NCBI GenBank assembly: GCA_040222875.1
Contig: JAVKCG010000039.1
Span: forward strand, 1-64,000
Reading direction: 5' to 3'
DNA length: 64,000 nucleotides
DNA from: JAJCYL01 sp040222875
GTDB taxonomy: Bacteria; Bacteroidota; Bacteroidia; Cytophagales; Cyclobacteriaceae
The notes under the pieces were generated by a model that saw only the letters and a program-made list of their open reading frames with translations, had not been told where the DNA came from and did no database searches. Positions 17,036 to 24,700 of the stretch are shown here, one piece after another; position 1 is the first letter of the stretch, and each line of letters begins with the position of its first letter. Position numbers and translations under genes: made by a program.

Positions 17036-19381
17036 TTAAAACTCAATGCGATAGCTGAGGTTAGGGAACATCGCCAATTGAGAATCATAATTGATGCTTT
17101 GATTAAAATTGCTGTAATAAGATGCTAACTGGTTTTCCCTACCAGTCACATTTTGGATGTTCAGGGCTATGATACTAGAATGCTTCTTTTTGTTTTTCCT
17201 ATACCTTATGCCAAAGTCAATTCTCCAATAATCGGCCATTCGCCGGGAATAAGAATTTTCAAAATTGTAGACCTCAGAACCATTAGTCATTGAAGCTGCC
17301 AGGTCAATTGGGATTTCACGGTTATTACCAGACCAAATTGTCCTTAGGTTAAGTCCAATCATGTTGTTTTTCCCCCGGCCGACTTTGAATTCCTTTCCAC
17401 CGATGAAGTTCATTATAAAATTGCCGTTAAACCTGGAATCCCGCTTAATGCCATCTGCCCCAACATATTTAGATTCGAAGATGGAACCCGTGGCCATGAA
17501 GTAGTAATTTCGGGTAAAGAATTTCTCCAGGGTCAACTCAAGGCCATAATTCTCACCGGTTCCATTGTTTACCAGCGTATCAACTATAAAGCCATCAGAT
17601 TGATTCAAGACTGAGTAAGTCTGTCTCCAGGGCCTTGAGGGATCAGCCTGCCTGATCGGTACATCGTACAAATCCTGATAATAAGCTTCTGCTTTAAATC
17701 TTAGGTCTGGCTTTAACTGCACCTGATATCCAACCACATAATGCCTTGATTTTGTAAAATCAAGGTCTTCATTTGGTCTAACAAATTGGCCATTTGGTTG
17801 CTGAACCTGGGCCTTGTAAACTGAAAATGACTCCATGCGGCTGTGCCAGCCAAGCCCTGCACTAATAGTGTGCCTCGGCGACACCTCCCATTTCATGCTA
17901 AAGCGTGGTTCAAACGCATTGTTGTCATTCAGCAGAAAATGTGAATAATGGAAACCAGTGTTGAACGTCAGGTTTTCCAGCATTCTGTATTGCCATTGAC
18001 CGTAATACTGCATGAATTGGCTGCTCCCTTTTTGGTCGATATCAGTGATGAATCGCTGCTCACGGCCAAGCCAAAACTCTGAAAACAGATCAAAGCTCAT
18101 GTGGGATACAAAGCCACCTGTTCGCAAAGTATGCCTGGCATCAAACTTCTTGTTCAATAAAACACCTCCTCGAAGGGCTGTATTCAAAAAATTTTCCCGG
18201 TAATACTCTTGAATGCGTAGCGAGTCTTCCACATATTTATTATGATGCGCAGAATAAGTAATCTGCGACTCCAGGTAGGTATCCTTGTTTAAATAAAAGG
18301 TGTGCGATATTCCGCCTACCCCCAATTTGGTGCGGAAGTCCTCATTATAATAGCTGCCATTTTCAGTATTGGCTTTAATCAGGTCTGCGCTGGCACCACC
18401 TAACCCCCAAATGCTAAATGAGCCAGCTTTTTTGGTTGGGAGGTGAACTTTAAATGACAAGTCCTGAAAAACGATTTCTTCGTCCTCCCCTAAAATTTTC
18501 ACACCGATGTTATCGAAAAGGGCCAGGGTTGAATATCGATAATTAGCGAGGTAGGAGGCCTTTGAATCCTTACCAAATGGGCCCTCTGCTGCCATGGCTA
18601 CTCCCAGTAGTCCGGCTTGAAAGGCATACTCCCGCTTGTCTGTATTGCCTTTTCTTAGTTTGATGTCAAAAACGCCACTGAGGGCATTACCATATTCTGC
18701 TGGAAAAGCCCCCGTATAGAAATCGGAATTTGCCAACATACTTGAGCTCAACATGCTGATTCCACCACCTGATGAACCGTCCTCTGCAAAGTGGTTGGGG
18801 TTGGGGATTTCTATCCCCTCAATCCTCCACAATAATCCTTTTGGAGAATTACCCCTGATGACGATCTCATTCAATACATCGTCACCGCCACCCCGTACAC
18901 CAGCAAATGACAAAGCTGCCCTGGCAGGGTCGTCAAAAGTTGCCGCATACCTGCTGGTTTCTTCCACACTGAATGACAGCGCACTTATTGCGGCCATTTC
19001 ATTCAATGGTTCCCCCTTGTTTTGCTCATCCGCAGAAATTACAATTTCATCAAGCTTGACCAACGATTCTCTCAGTGGAATATCCAGAATGACTTCCTTA
19101 CCTGAGCCAACCAAAACTTCAGGGATGACAAGTTCTTCGTAGCCGATAAATGTCGCTTTGATGTTGTGGCGGCCTACCGCCACATTTTCAATTTTAAACC
19201 TCCCGTAGAGGTCAGTCGTGGCACCTTTAATGGGGTCGGTACCAATTACAACTACATTCACGCCAATGATGGGTGAGCCGGATTGGGCATCTTTTACCTG
19301 CCCTTTGATAGTTTGGGTTAACTGCTGGCCATGCAGGTGAAAACAGGCCATAGCCAGCCATAGCAAAATTGATTGCTTCAT
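17036..19381 (-). CDS. TonB-dependent outer-membrane receptor with carboxypeptidase-regulatory-like N-terminal domain
   Basis: The protein has 781 aa. A signal peptide ends near HLHGQ. A carboxypeptidase D regulatory-like beta-sandwich (about 25-110) has the usual GQVKDAQSGSPIIGVNVVV and TTDLYGRFKIENV pattern. The plug domain follows (about 125-240; ARAALSFAGVRGGGDDVLNEIVIRGNS), then a long beta-barrel ending in a C-terminal Phe (YRIEF), as expected of barrel proteins. The family imports a nutrient or siderophore across the outer membrane with energy from TonB; nothing here identifies the substrate. No SusD-like partner is adjacent, which argues against a polysaccharide utilisation locus. The gene is probably monocistronic, since a hairpin lies just downstream and the upstream neighbour is the integron-like island. 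Confidence 0.9.
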   Translation of the reverse strand: MKQSILLWLAMACFHLHGQQLTQTIKGQVKDAQSGSPIIGVNVVVIGTDPIKGATTDLYGRFKIENVAVGRHNIKATFIGYEELVIPEVLVGSGKEVILDIPLRESLVKLDEIVISADEQNKGEPLNEMAAISALSFSVEETSRYAATFDDPARAALSFAGVRGGGDDVLNEIVIRGNSPKGLLWRIEGIEIPNPNHFAEDGSSGGGISMLSSSMLANSDFYTGAFPAEYGNALSGVFDIKLRKGNTDKREYAFQAGLLGVAMAAEGPFGKDSKASYLANYRYSTLALFDNIGVKILGEDEEIVFQDLSFKVHLPTKKAGSFSIWGLGGASADLIKANTENGSYYNEDFRTKLGVGGISHTFYLNKDTYLESQITYSAHHNKYVEDSLRIQEYYRENFLNTALRGGVLLNKKFDARHTLRTGGFVSHMSFDLFSEFWLGREQRFITDIDQKGSSQFMQYYGQWQYRMLENLTFNTGFHYSHFLLNDNNAFEPRFSMKWEVSPRHTISAGLGWHSRMESFSVYKAQVQQPNGQFVRPNEDLDFTKSRHYVVGYQVQLKPDLRFKAEAYYQDLYDVPIRQADPSRPWRQTYSVLNQSDGFIVDTLVNNGTGENYGLELTLEKFFTRNYYFMATGSIFESKYVGADGIKRDSRFNGNFIMNFIGGKEFKVGRGKNNMIGLNLRTIWSGNNREIPIDLAASMTNGSEVYNFENSYSRRMADYWRIDFGIRYRKNKKKHSSIIALNIQNVTGRENQLASYYSNFNQSINYDSQLAMFPNLSYRIEF

Positions 19382-19562
19382 TTTTGATTGTCCTTTTATT
19401 TTGAGTTTTTGACCTGAGCCTAACTTAAGGCCCGTTTAAAAAATAAGGTCTGGTTTAATGAATAGAAATCCATAATTTCTGAACATCGGCCTAATGACGC
19501 CCAAGTTTTATAAAGGTTTCTACAGGTGTAAATATTTTTTTGATTGTCTTGGAAATAGCTGA

Positions 19563-19886
19563 GTTGTACCAGTAGAAAGACATGAACAAAATCGGATGAA
19601 GAATTAGTACCGTCCTAAAATTTATTTTATTGAGGGGAATAAAGGAGTTCGGTATACCGGCGGAAGTGTGGAAAAAATTGTAAAGAGAAGTGCACTTAAA
19701 ATTGGACTTAAAAAAAACGTTACTCCGCATATGTTACGGCACAGTTTTGCAACTCATTTATTAGAGCAAGGAACCGATTTAAGGAGCATTCAAATGCTTT
19801 TAGGGCATAATTCATTAAAAACGACTGAAATTTATACTCATGTTGCAACTGCCCATTTGGTTGGTATTCAAAACCCCTTAGATTAG
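19563..19886 (+). pseudogene. Truncated tyrosine recombinase (XerC/D- or integron-integrase-like), C-terminal remnant
   Basis: The intact stretch 19608-19886 begins YRPKIYFIEGN and continues through VEKIVKRSALK to the catalytic core. It has H-x-x-R in TPHMLRHSFATHLLEQG, the second His in LLGHNSLKTTE, and the Tyr nucleophile in EIYTHVA, and it ends NPLD. The same frame upstream (VVPV... from 19563) still resembles the strand before YRPK but holds stops at 19560-19562 and 19605-19607. The first catalytic Arg and the whole core-binding domain are missing, so it cannot be active. A GTG at 19668 could start a 72-aa fragment. The conserved block lacks the extra patch that precedes the HxLRHSF motif in canonical IntI, so it looks nearer to XerC/D. 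It points toward the cassettes. Confidence 0.8.
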
Positions 19887-19890
19887 TCGG

Positions 19891-19940
19891 TCATAAGGCA
19901 AATAACCAGAATTCGAGTTCCGGTTATCCAATTGTTATGT
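19891..19940 (+). repeat. attC-like site 1 (short imperfect palindrome)
   Basis: Nested arms CATAA/TTATG, CAA/TTG, ATAACC/GGTTAT and GAA/TTC fold around a TTCGAG loop, with unpaired bases on one side as in attC sites. The right end GTTATGT is an R'-like core site (consensus GTTRRRY, one mismatch). It starts 4 bp after the recombinase stop and ends 10 bp before the TPR gene. It could be the attC of a lost cassette or an attI-like site. Confidence 0.6.
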
Positions 19941-19950
19941 GCTATATCCC

Positions 19951-20577
19951 ATGAGACCACGGATATCAATTTTATTACTCGCTTTTGTTCTAACCAACTG
20001 CAGTCTTAAAGATGGTTATTACTACAATAAAGGAAGGGATTTCATGGACGCTAAAGAATACGAAAATGCTATTGAGGCATTCCGGATGGTTAGCCATGAA
20101 CATCCTATATCACCGGATGCGTTTAATAACATTGGTTGTGCTTTATTAAACCTTGAAAGATATGATGAAGCGGTTAGGGAGTTCGATTTAGCCATTAAAC
20201 ACAATTCTCAGCATTTTGAAGCTTACATGAACAAAGGGTTAGCATTGTTCGAATTAGGAGAGATCAAAGAGTCGGTAGAATTCAATAACAGAGCAATTGA
20301 AATAGAACCCAATGATTCTCACAATTACATTAACCGAGGGACCTCATATCGAACTTTGAATTTAGATCAAAAGGCTCTCTATGATTATGAAACAGCTTAT
20401 GATCTTGATCCTTCGCTTCCATTGGCTCTCGGCAACTTGATTACAATTCACAAGAAACTTGAGAATTGCAATGAAGTTCTTAGACTCTCTAAACTTTATA
20501 TTTACAAGCATGGATCGAGGAATGACCTGGAAGAAATTGTGAAAGATTGCGCATCTCTTGTTCCTGATTGTGAATAA
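19951..20577 (+). CDS. TPR-repeat lipoprotein, cassette-borne
   Basis: I chose the ATG at 19951 over an in-frame GTG at 19939, because the GTG lies inside the attC-like palindrome and the ATG gives a clean lipoprotein signal (MRPRISILLLAF then LTNCS). The protein is then 208 aa. It has about four tetratricopeptide repeats: DAKEYENAIEAFRMV, NLERYDEAVREFDLAI, LGEIKESVEFNNRAIEI and NLDQKALYDYETAYDLDP. TPRs mediate protein-protein contacts; the partner is unknown. The gene fills the first cassette of the island and has no obvious promoter of its own. The lipobox predicts anchoring to a membrane, and no Asp-rich surface-export signal follows the Cys. Confidence 0.8.
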   Translation: MRPRISILLLAFVLTNCSLKDGYYYNKGRDFMDAKEYENAIEAFRMVSHEHPISPDAFNNIGCALLNLERYDEAVREFDLAIKHNSQHFEAYMNKGLALFELGEIKESVEFNNRAIEIEPNDSHNYINRGTSYRTLNLDQKALYDYETAYDLDPSLPLALGNLITIHKKLENCNEVLRLSKLYIYKHGSRNDLEEIVKDCASLVPDCE

Positions 20578-20580
20578 AGG

Positions 20581-20813
20581 ACATAACAAGATGTAAAATT
20601 CAGCCGCTTCTTCACTTACACAGGCTTCTCTACATAATCCTCCGCTCACCTGCTTCATTGGAACCACAGCAATCACTGAAACAATAGTAATACTCATCAT
20701 TTAACTTGTGGAACGCAGCTCTTAACTCTAACCGTAGCGCACATTCAGAAGATTCGCTAGGTTAGTAGTTATAAGAAATAACAAGCGGCCGCATTTTACA
20801 CAGGTCGTTACAG
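20581..20813 (+). repeat. attC-like site 2 (long palindrome ending cassette 1)
   Basis: There is no gene in 20578-20884. The stretch opens with ACATAAC (20581-20587) and TGTAAAAT (20592-20599) then GCCGCTT (20603-20609). It closes with AAGCGGC (20783-20789), ATTTTACA (20793-20800) and GTTACAG (20807-20813). The arms pair as TAAC/GTTA, TGTAAAAT/ATTTTACA and GCCGCTT/AAGCGGC, with unequal spacers (4 and 6 nt), which is the asymmetric R''-L''/L'-R' layout of attC. The roughly 170-nt loop is long but within the range of large attC sites. Confidence 0.65.
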
Positions 20814-20849
20814 CGCATTATCTTCTCAACGCATATCTCTCGAACCAAC

Positions 20850-20880
20850 TTGACGTGAAGTAACTTTTAAGTTACCTTTG
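20850..20880 (+). promoter_or_regulatory. HigBA promoter with overlapping palindromic operator
   Basis: A -33-type TTG (20850-20852) and a perfect Bacteroidota -7 box TACCTTTG (20873-20880) are 20 nt apart. A perfect inverted repeat, GTAACTT-TT-AAGTTAC (20860-20875), fills the spacer and overlaps the first bases of the -7 box, which suits autorepression by the antitoxin. Only 4 nt separate the -7 box from the toxin ATG, so the transcript may be leaderless. Confidence 0.7.
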
Positions 20881-20884
20881 TCGT

Positions 20885-21241
20885 ATGAACAAGATCCGAG
20901 AGGTCATTGCTTACAAACACTATTTTGAGGAATTCCTTAGTAAGCAACCTATAAAGGTTCAAGACAAGGTTTTCAAAATAATAGAAGCGATTGAAACCCT
21001 CGAACGAGTTCCTAGCAACTATTTAAAGCATTTAGCTGGAACTGATGGCTTATATGAAGCAAGAGTTAAATTGGGATCGAATATTTGGAGAGTGTTCTGC
21101 TTTTTTGACGAAGGACGATTGGTGATTTTGTTAAATGGATTTCAAAAGAAAACTCAGAAAACACCCAAATCTGAAATTGAGAAAGCTTTAAGATTAATGA
21201 ACGAGTATTATCGAGATAAAACGAACGAACATGGAAACTAA
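20885..21241 (+). CDS. higB: HigB/RelE-superfamily toxin (Gp49-like)
   Basis: The protein has 118 aa, the usual size for Gp49-like (DUF891) HigB toxins, which are ribosome-dependent mRNA interferases. Family features are an N-terminal helical part (FEEFLSKQPIKVQDKVFKIIEAIETL), the central KHLAGTDGLYEARVKLGSNIWRVFCFFD strand set, and the LLNGFQKKTQKTPKSEIEKAL block with its basic residues. It lies first in a toxin-before-antitoxin pair and overlaps the antitoxin start by 11 bp, as typical for higBA. It has its own promoter inside the cassette, as toxin-antitoxin cassettes in integrons usually do, and such cassettes can stabilise the array. Type is assigned by sequence pattern and gene order. 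Confidence 0.85.
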   Translation: MNKIREVIAYKHYFEEFLSKQPIKVQDKVFKIIEAIETLERVPSNYLKHLAGTDGLYEARVKLGSNIWRVFCFFDEGRLVILLNGFQKKTQKTPKSEIEKALRLMNEYYRDKTNEHGN

Positions 21242-21521
21242 ATCTTGGAAAACCATAAAGGATGACGTCTACGGAAAAAAGGGAACTTCAAGACGTGACC
21301 AACTGGAACGTGAAGCTGAGGGGTTAAAAGTTGGACTTTTATTGCGTCAGGCACGAGAAGATAAACACCTAACTCAGCAGCAGCTTGGTGAACTTGTTGA
21401 CAAGAAACGAACCTATATTTCTAGAGTGGAGAACGATGGTAGTAACCTAACTCTCAAGACACTTTATGACATTGTTGAGAAAGGACTTGGAGGAAAAGTA
21501 ACTATCAGCATTGATCTATAA
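21231..21521 (+). CDS. higA: HigA-type XRE-family antitoxin
   Basis: The 96-aa protein has a helix-turn-helix of the XRE type at about residues 34-88: LLLRQAREDKHLTQQQLGELVDKKRTYISRVENDG, then LTLKTLYDIVEKGLGG. The basic N-terminal 30 residues (KKGTSRRDQLEREAEG) probably contact the toxin. It should neutralise the toxin encoded just upstream and bind the palindromic operator at 20860-20875 to repress the pair. Its ATG lies inside the last codons of the toxin gene, so translation is probably coupled. The stop is 5 bp before the next attC-like site begins (GCGCTGTAGC at 21526), leaving no room for another gene in the cassette. Confidence 0.88.
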   Translation: METKSWKTIKDDVYGKKGTSRRDQLEREAEGLKVGLLLRQAREDKHLTQQQLGELVDKKRTYISRVENDGSNLTLKTLYDIVEKGLGGKVTISIDL

Positions 21522-21525
21522 AACA

Positions 21526-21762
21526 GCGCTGTAGCAAACGCTAAGTCGGCAGATGTCTGCTGAGCCATCTGCCTGCTGATGAGGAACTCGTCCACTTCGG
21601 CACACCTTCTGAGAGTTCAGTGTTTTCTATTTTTTCTCTGGTTCTGGAGAATGACTTATGGAACGCATCTGTACTTGGGAGTTTGTCGGGGTGGTGCACC
21701 ATCGTTACTTTTATCGTTACTTGGCAAGTTTCGGACATCCGACGCTTAGCTAGGCGTTAGCG
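21526..21762 (+). repeat. attC-like site 3 (long palindrome ending cassette 2)
   Basis: The left arm has GCGCTGTAGC (21526-21535), AACGC, GCTAA, GTCGG (21537-21549) and GATGTC (21552-21557). The right arm has GACATC and CCGAC (21734-21743), TTAGC (21746-21750), GCGTT (21754-21758) and GTTAGCG (21756-21762). The arms pair in order with small bulges on one side. The ends resemble the well-known chromosomal-integron pattern TAACAAACGC...GCGTTAG. No gene is supported in 21522-21806; a minus-strand frame across the loop has no recognisable protein. Confidence 0.65.
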
Positions 21763-21806
21763 ACAAAAATAAACCCTGTTCGAGTTTGAAAATTTAGTTG
21801 ATAATT

Positions 21807-23984
21807 CTACTCTTTACTCCGCTTCCCAGGCTGATAAGTCTCTTCTGCCCTTTGCTCCACATCCTCCCTGTAAAATGCGACATCTTTAAACTCTGCATCA
21901 GCGTACATTTGAGCTTGATCAAAGAAATGGGGTGAATCAGGGTTCCCACTTTGGCCTCCAGCCAAAAGGCTTTTAGCCCTGAGTTTATCCCCGAACTCAA
22001 CTACAGCTACGAAGCTATTGCCCCGGGTGCCGTAGAGTTTTTTAGTTGAGTGATCTGAGCGGTCACCGTATGCTGCCAGTGCACCCCAGTTTCCAGATGC
22101 CATTCCAACCGGCAGGCTTGGCTTTGAATCATCAAACTTTGGTGTGATAAAATTATTGATTCTTTGAAAGCGGTTGATCTCACCCCATGGAGTGTTCCAC
22201 TTGCCAAAGTCTGCAGTGAGTTTTTCAACTGTTTCTTTCAAGATATCAAGCCGCTCAGCAACCGGTGATTGATTGGCATAATATTCAAATCGCTGCATGG
22301 TGTGCATTCCTGCGGGTGCCAGCCTCTTGCTTTCATAGATCGTGGCATAAAAATGAGCCAATGACATAGCCACCGATTCTTTGGAAACCATAAAATCCCA
22401 ATTTCGCAGGGCTTCAATTGCGCCCTCCAGTGTTGCATCCTTATCTGCCGCATCGTCATATGCTTTTACTAATCCGGGAATTAGAACTTCAAAACCCGGG
22501 AGGTATGGATCATATCCAAGTTCAATGAGCTTGTAAAGGGTCATGCCTCCATCTACCTGTTCCAGCAAAGAGATGGCATGCACCCCACGGTAATTCTCCG
22601 GCGCTGTGGCCATGTAATATGGGTAATCCTCCACCTTAGGACTATTTTCAGCCGCACTGGTAAATGGAGTAGAATTGCAATTCTGAACCCAGCCGTTATC
22701 AGGGTTGATCACTTTGATGGCTTCCTCAACTTCATGCAATCCTTTCCAATCAGTGGCGGTGTTACTGCCATCAACTGGTTTAGAAAAATCGAACTCGACA
22801 TCCCGCTTTGGGATAAAATTGCCATGATAGTAGGCTATGTTGCCATCCGCATCAGCATACACTGTGTTGTTGGATGAGTTTGTTTTGTACTCCATCATTT
22901 CAGCAAACCCCACTAGACCATCTTGTTTAGTTCTGATGAACGATTGTTGCAAAGCATCCACTGGCTCCCACATCATTGCTGTTGCGACCCATTTACCATC
23001 AATTTGATGGGTTATTGGTCCGTGATGGGTGCTATAAATTGTAAAAGTTTTCTCTTTAAGCTCACCAGCCTCCTTAAACTTCAGTGTAACTTCCTGAGAT
23101 TCAACTGGTCGAATTTCATCACCGTATTGATACGTCAGCTGTCCATCTTCTTCAGAAATGGTCTCGATATATTCGTCAATAACATCGACGTAGGTAGAGG
23201 TGTGCATCCATCCGGTTTTTTCATTGAACCCCTGGTAGATAAAAAATTGACCCCATGTTACGGCACCATAGGCGTTAAGGCCTTCATCGCTCACCATGTG
23301 GACCTCAGGCCTGAAATAAAATGTTGTATGGGGGTTTATGAGCAGCATCGCATTTCCTGATTCAGTAAGTTGACCAGAAATTGCAATACCGTTGGAGCCC
23401 CGTGGTTCTTCTAATGAGTATTCCTCAACGTCGGAAAATGCTACTGATGGATTATTTCCATAAAACGCTTCAATTTTATTTGTGGAGACCCTTTCGATAT
23501 CCCCACCAATTGAGCCCTCAGTGAAGTACATGGTCATCCATGGCTCAAACCTGGTGAGAAGCATGGGTTTTACATCTGGATGTGTGTGCATGTAATAATT
23601 AATCCCATCAGCCCACGCCTGACACAGCTTCTTCAACCAATCAGGACTGCTTTCATAGTTCTCAATTGCTTCAGCCTGGGTTATGAAAAGCCTCGCCCTC
23701 AAATCGCTATAAAGTTGACCTTCACCTTCAACTTCGGCCAATCTTCCAATGGCCCAAACATAGTTCCGCTCCACCCGTTGAAAGTCATCTTCGCATTGGG
23801 CATAAACCATCCCAAAGACGGCATCAGCATCTGTTTTGCCATAAATATGTGGCACACCATAGTTATCTCTAATGATGGTGATATCGTCTGCCTGTGCCTC
23901 CCATTTGGCTAGATCAGGGTTTGCATTATCAGGCGCCGAACATGCAATAAAAAATAACAGATGGAGGTAGGTCAGTTGCTTCAT
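21807..23984 (-). CDS. Penicillin acylase family (Ntn-hydrolase) lipoprotein
   Basis: The 725-aa protein starts with a lipoprotein signal (MKQLTYLHLLFFIAC, lipid Cys15). The N-terminal alpha-chain region has the family pattern IIRDNYGVPHIYG (about 38-50) and YAQCEDDFQRVERN. The autocatalytic maturation site is PRGSNGIAIS, with Ser197 as the likely nucleophile at the N-terminus of the beta chain; NPHTTFYF follows. The family hydrolyses amide bonds of beta-lactam side chains or acyl-homoserine lactones; the substrate cannot be told from sequence. The lipobox places it in the periplasm or at an outer-membrane face. It lies 58 bp downstream of the mpg gene on the same strand, so the two may share a transcript. 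Length suits the acylase/AHL-acylase subfamily. Confidence 0.88.
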   Translation of the reverse strand: MKQLTYLHLLFFIACSAPDNANPDLAKWEAQADDITIIRDNYGVPHIYGKTDADAVFGMVYAQCEDDFQRVERNYVWAIGRLAEVEGEGQLYSDLRARLFITQAEAIENYESSPDWLKKLCQAWADGINYYMHTHPDVKPMLLTRFEPWMTMYFTEGSIGGDIERVSTNKIEAFYGNNPSVAFSDVEEYSLEEPRGSNGIAISGQLTESGNAMLLINPHTTFYFRPEVHMVSDEGLNAYGAVTWGQFFIYQGFNEKTGWMHTSTYVDVIDEYIETISEEDGQLTYQYGDEIRPVESQEVTLKFKEAGELKEKTFTIYSTHHGPITHQIDGKWVATAMMWEPVDALQQSFIRTKQDGLVGFAEMMEYKTNSSNNTVYADADGNIAYYHGNFIPKRDVEFDFSKPVDGSNTATDWKGLHEVEEAIKVINPDNGWVQNCNSTPFTSAAENSPKVEDYPYYMATAPENYRGVHAISLLEQVDGGMTLYKLIELGYDPYLPGFEVLIPGLVKAYDDAADKDATLEGAIEALRNWDFMVSKESVAMSLAHFYATIYESKRLAPAGMHTMQRFEYYANQSPVAERLDILKETVEKLTADFGKWNTPWGEINRFQRINNFITPKFDDSKPSLPVGMASGNWGALAAYGDRSDHSTKKLYGTRGNSFVAVVEFGDKLRAKSLLAGGQSGNPDSPHFFDQAQMYADAEFKDVAFYREDVEQRAEETYQPGKRSKE

Positions 23985-24042
23985 TTCTTGGGTTAGTTTA
24001 AAAGTTCAATATCAAAGCAATATTCTAGAATGCAAAATGATT

Positions 24043-24642
24043 TTACTTGGATTTACTGACCCATAAATTATCCCTTACCGCAAACCTCCAGGGTCTATGG
24101 GCATCTTCTTCTGCGTAAGCTACTCCAACCCTTGGGCAAGCAATCATATCATCTATCGAAAAAGACACTCCCCTGTCTTCTATCCAAATCTCTTCACCCA
24201 ATAAATCAGCACCATATAATTTCGTAGTAATACCCAGGGCTTGAGCCATCGAACCAGGTCCAGCTGTGAGGCTAGGTTGTAAGCTTTTCTTTTTTCGGCG
24301 ATCCATCATGATCTCCACTCCTTCCACAGGTTCAATAGCCCTAATTAATACAGCATCTGCCAAACCATCGACATTGGTTGTTACATTGAATAAGTGATGG
24401 ATGCCATAGCACAGGTAAACGTATGATTTGCCACCTTCCAAAAACATTATTTCTGTGCGCTTCGTCCGACGGCCATTATTTGCATGACAGGCCTTATCGT
24501 TTCTGCCTGAATAAGCCTCTGTCTCGACTATAATACCAGTTGTTAAATGATCATTAATATTCGTAACAAGGAATTTACCCAAGAGAGCCCTGGCCACTTC
24601 TGCAACATCTGACTTCAGATAGAAATCTTTACTGAGCTTCAT
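24043..24642 (-). CDS. mpg: 3-methyladenine DNA glycosylase (AAG/Mpg family)
   Basis: I place the start at the ATG at 24642 (MKLSKDFYL), giving 199 aa. The longer frame from 24711 would add 23 atypical residues and overlap the divergent gene at 24701. Family motifs are ARALLGKFLV, GIIVETEAYSG (catalytic Glu region), DKACHANNGRRTKRTEIMF, YVYLCYGIHHLFNVTT, DAVLIRAIEPVEG and the GPGSMAQALGI loop. The enzyme excises alkylated purines in base-excision repair in the cytoplasm. It is divergent from the uncharacterised gene at 24701, with 58 bp between the starts. Confidence 0.92.
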   Translation of the reverse strand: MKLSKDFYLKSDVAEVARALLGKFLVTNINDHLTTGIIVETEAYSGRNDKACHANNGRRTKRTEIMFLEGGKSYVYLCYGIHHLFNVTTNVDGLADAVLIRAIEPVEGVEIMMDRRKKKSLQPSLTAGPGSMAQALGITTKLYGADLLGEEIWIEDRGVSFSIDDMIACPRVGVAYAEEDAHRPWRFAVRDNLWVSKSK

Positions 24643-24700
24643 GATGATCCATAATTTATGTGAAGTCTGATATTCATTAATAAATAAACAATTTTGCCTG

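Larger units (their letters stand above)
19563..21762. mobile_element. Integron-like cassette island (recombinase remnant plus two cassettes)
   Basis: The island holds, in order, a decayed tyrosine recombinase, an attC-like palindrome, a TPR lipoprotein gene, a second palindrome, a HigBA module and a third palindrome. Assuming the integron crossover point G^TT, cassette 1 spans 19935-20807 and cassette 2 spans 20808-21756. Cassette 1 starts TTATGT, and its terminal palindrome opens with ACATAAC, the exact reverse complement of GTTATGT. Cassette 2 starts TTACAGCGC, and its palindrome opens with GCGCTGTAGC, one base from the reverse complement of GTTACAGCGC. That match between cassette start and R'' box is the signature of cassette circularisation. 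Confidence 0.65.

Noticed and set aside
19382..19562. Possible further N-terminal part of the recombinase
   Set aside because: No frame upstream of 19563 gave recognisable recombinase sequence; only AT-rich DNA with stops in all forward frames was seen.
19491..19730. Minus-strand 79-codon frame
   Set aside because: It is the antisense of the recombinase remnant, whose plus-strand product has clear catalytic motifs.
21541..21738. Minus-strand 65-codon frame between HigA and the acylase
   Set aside because: It lies wholly in the loop of the third attC-like palindrome and has no recognisable protein content.
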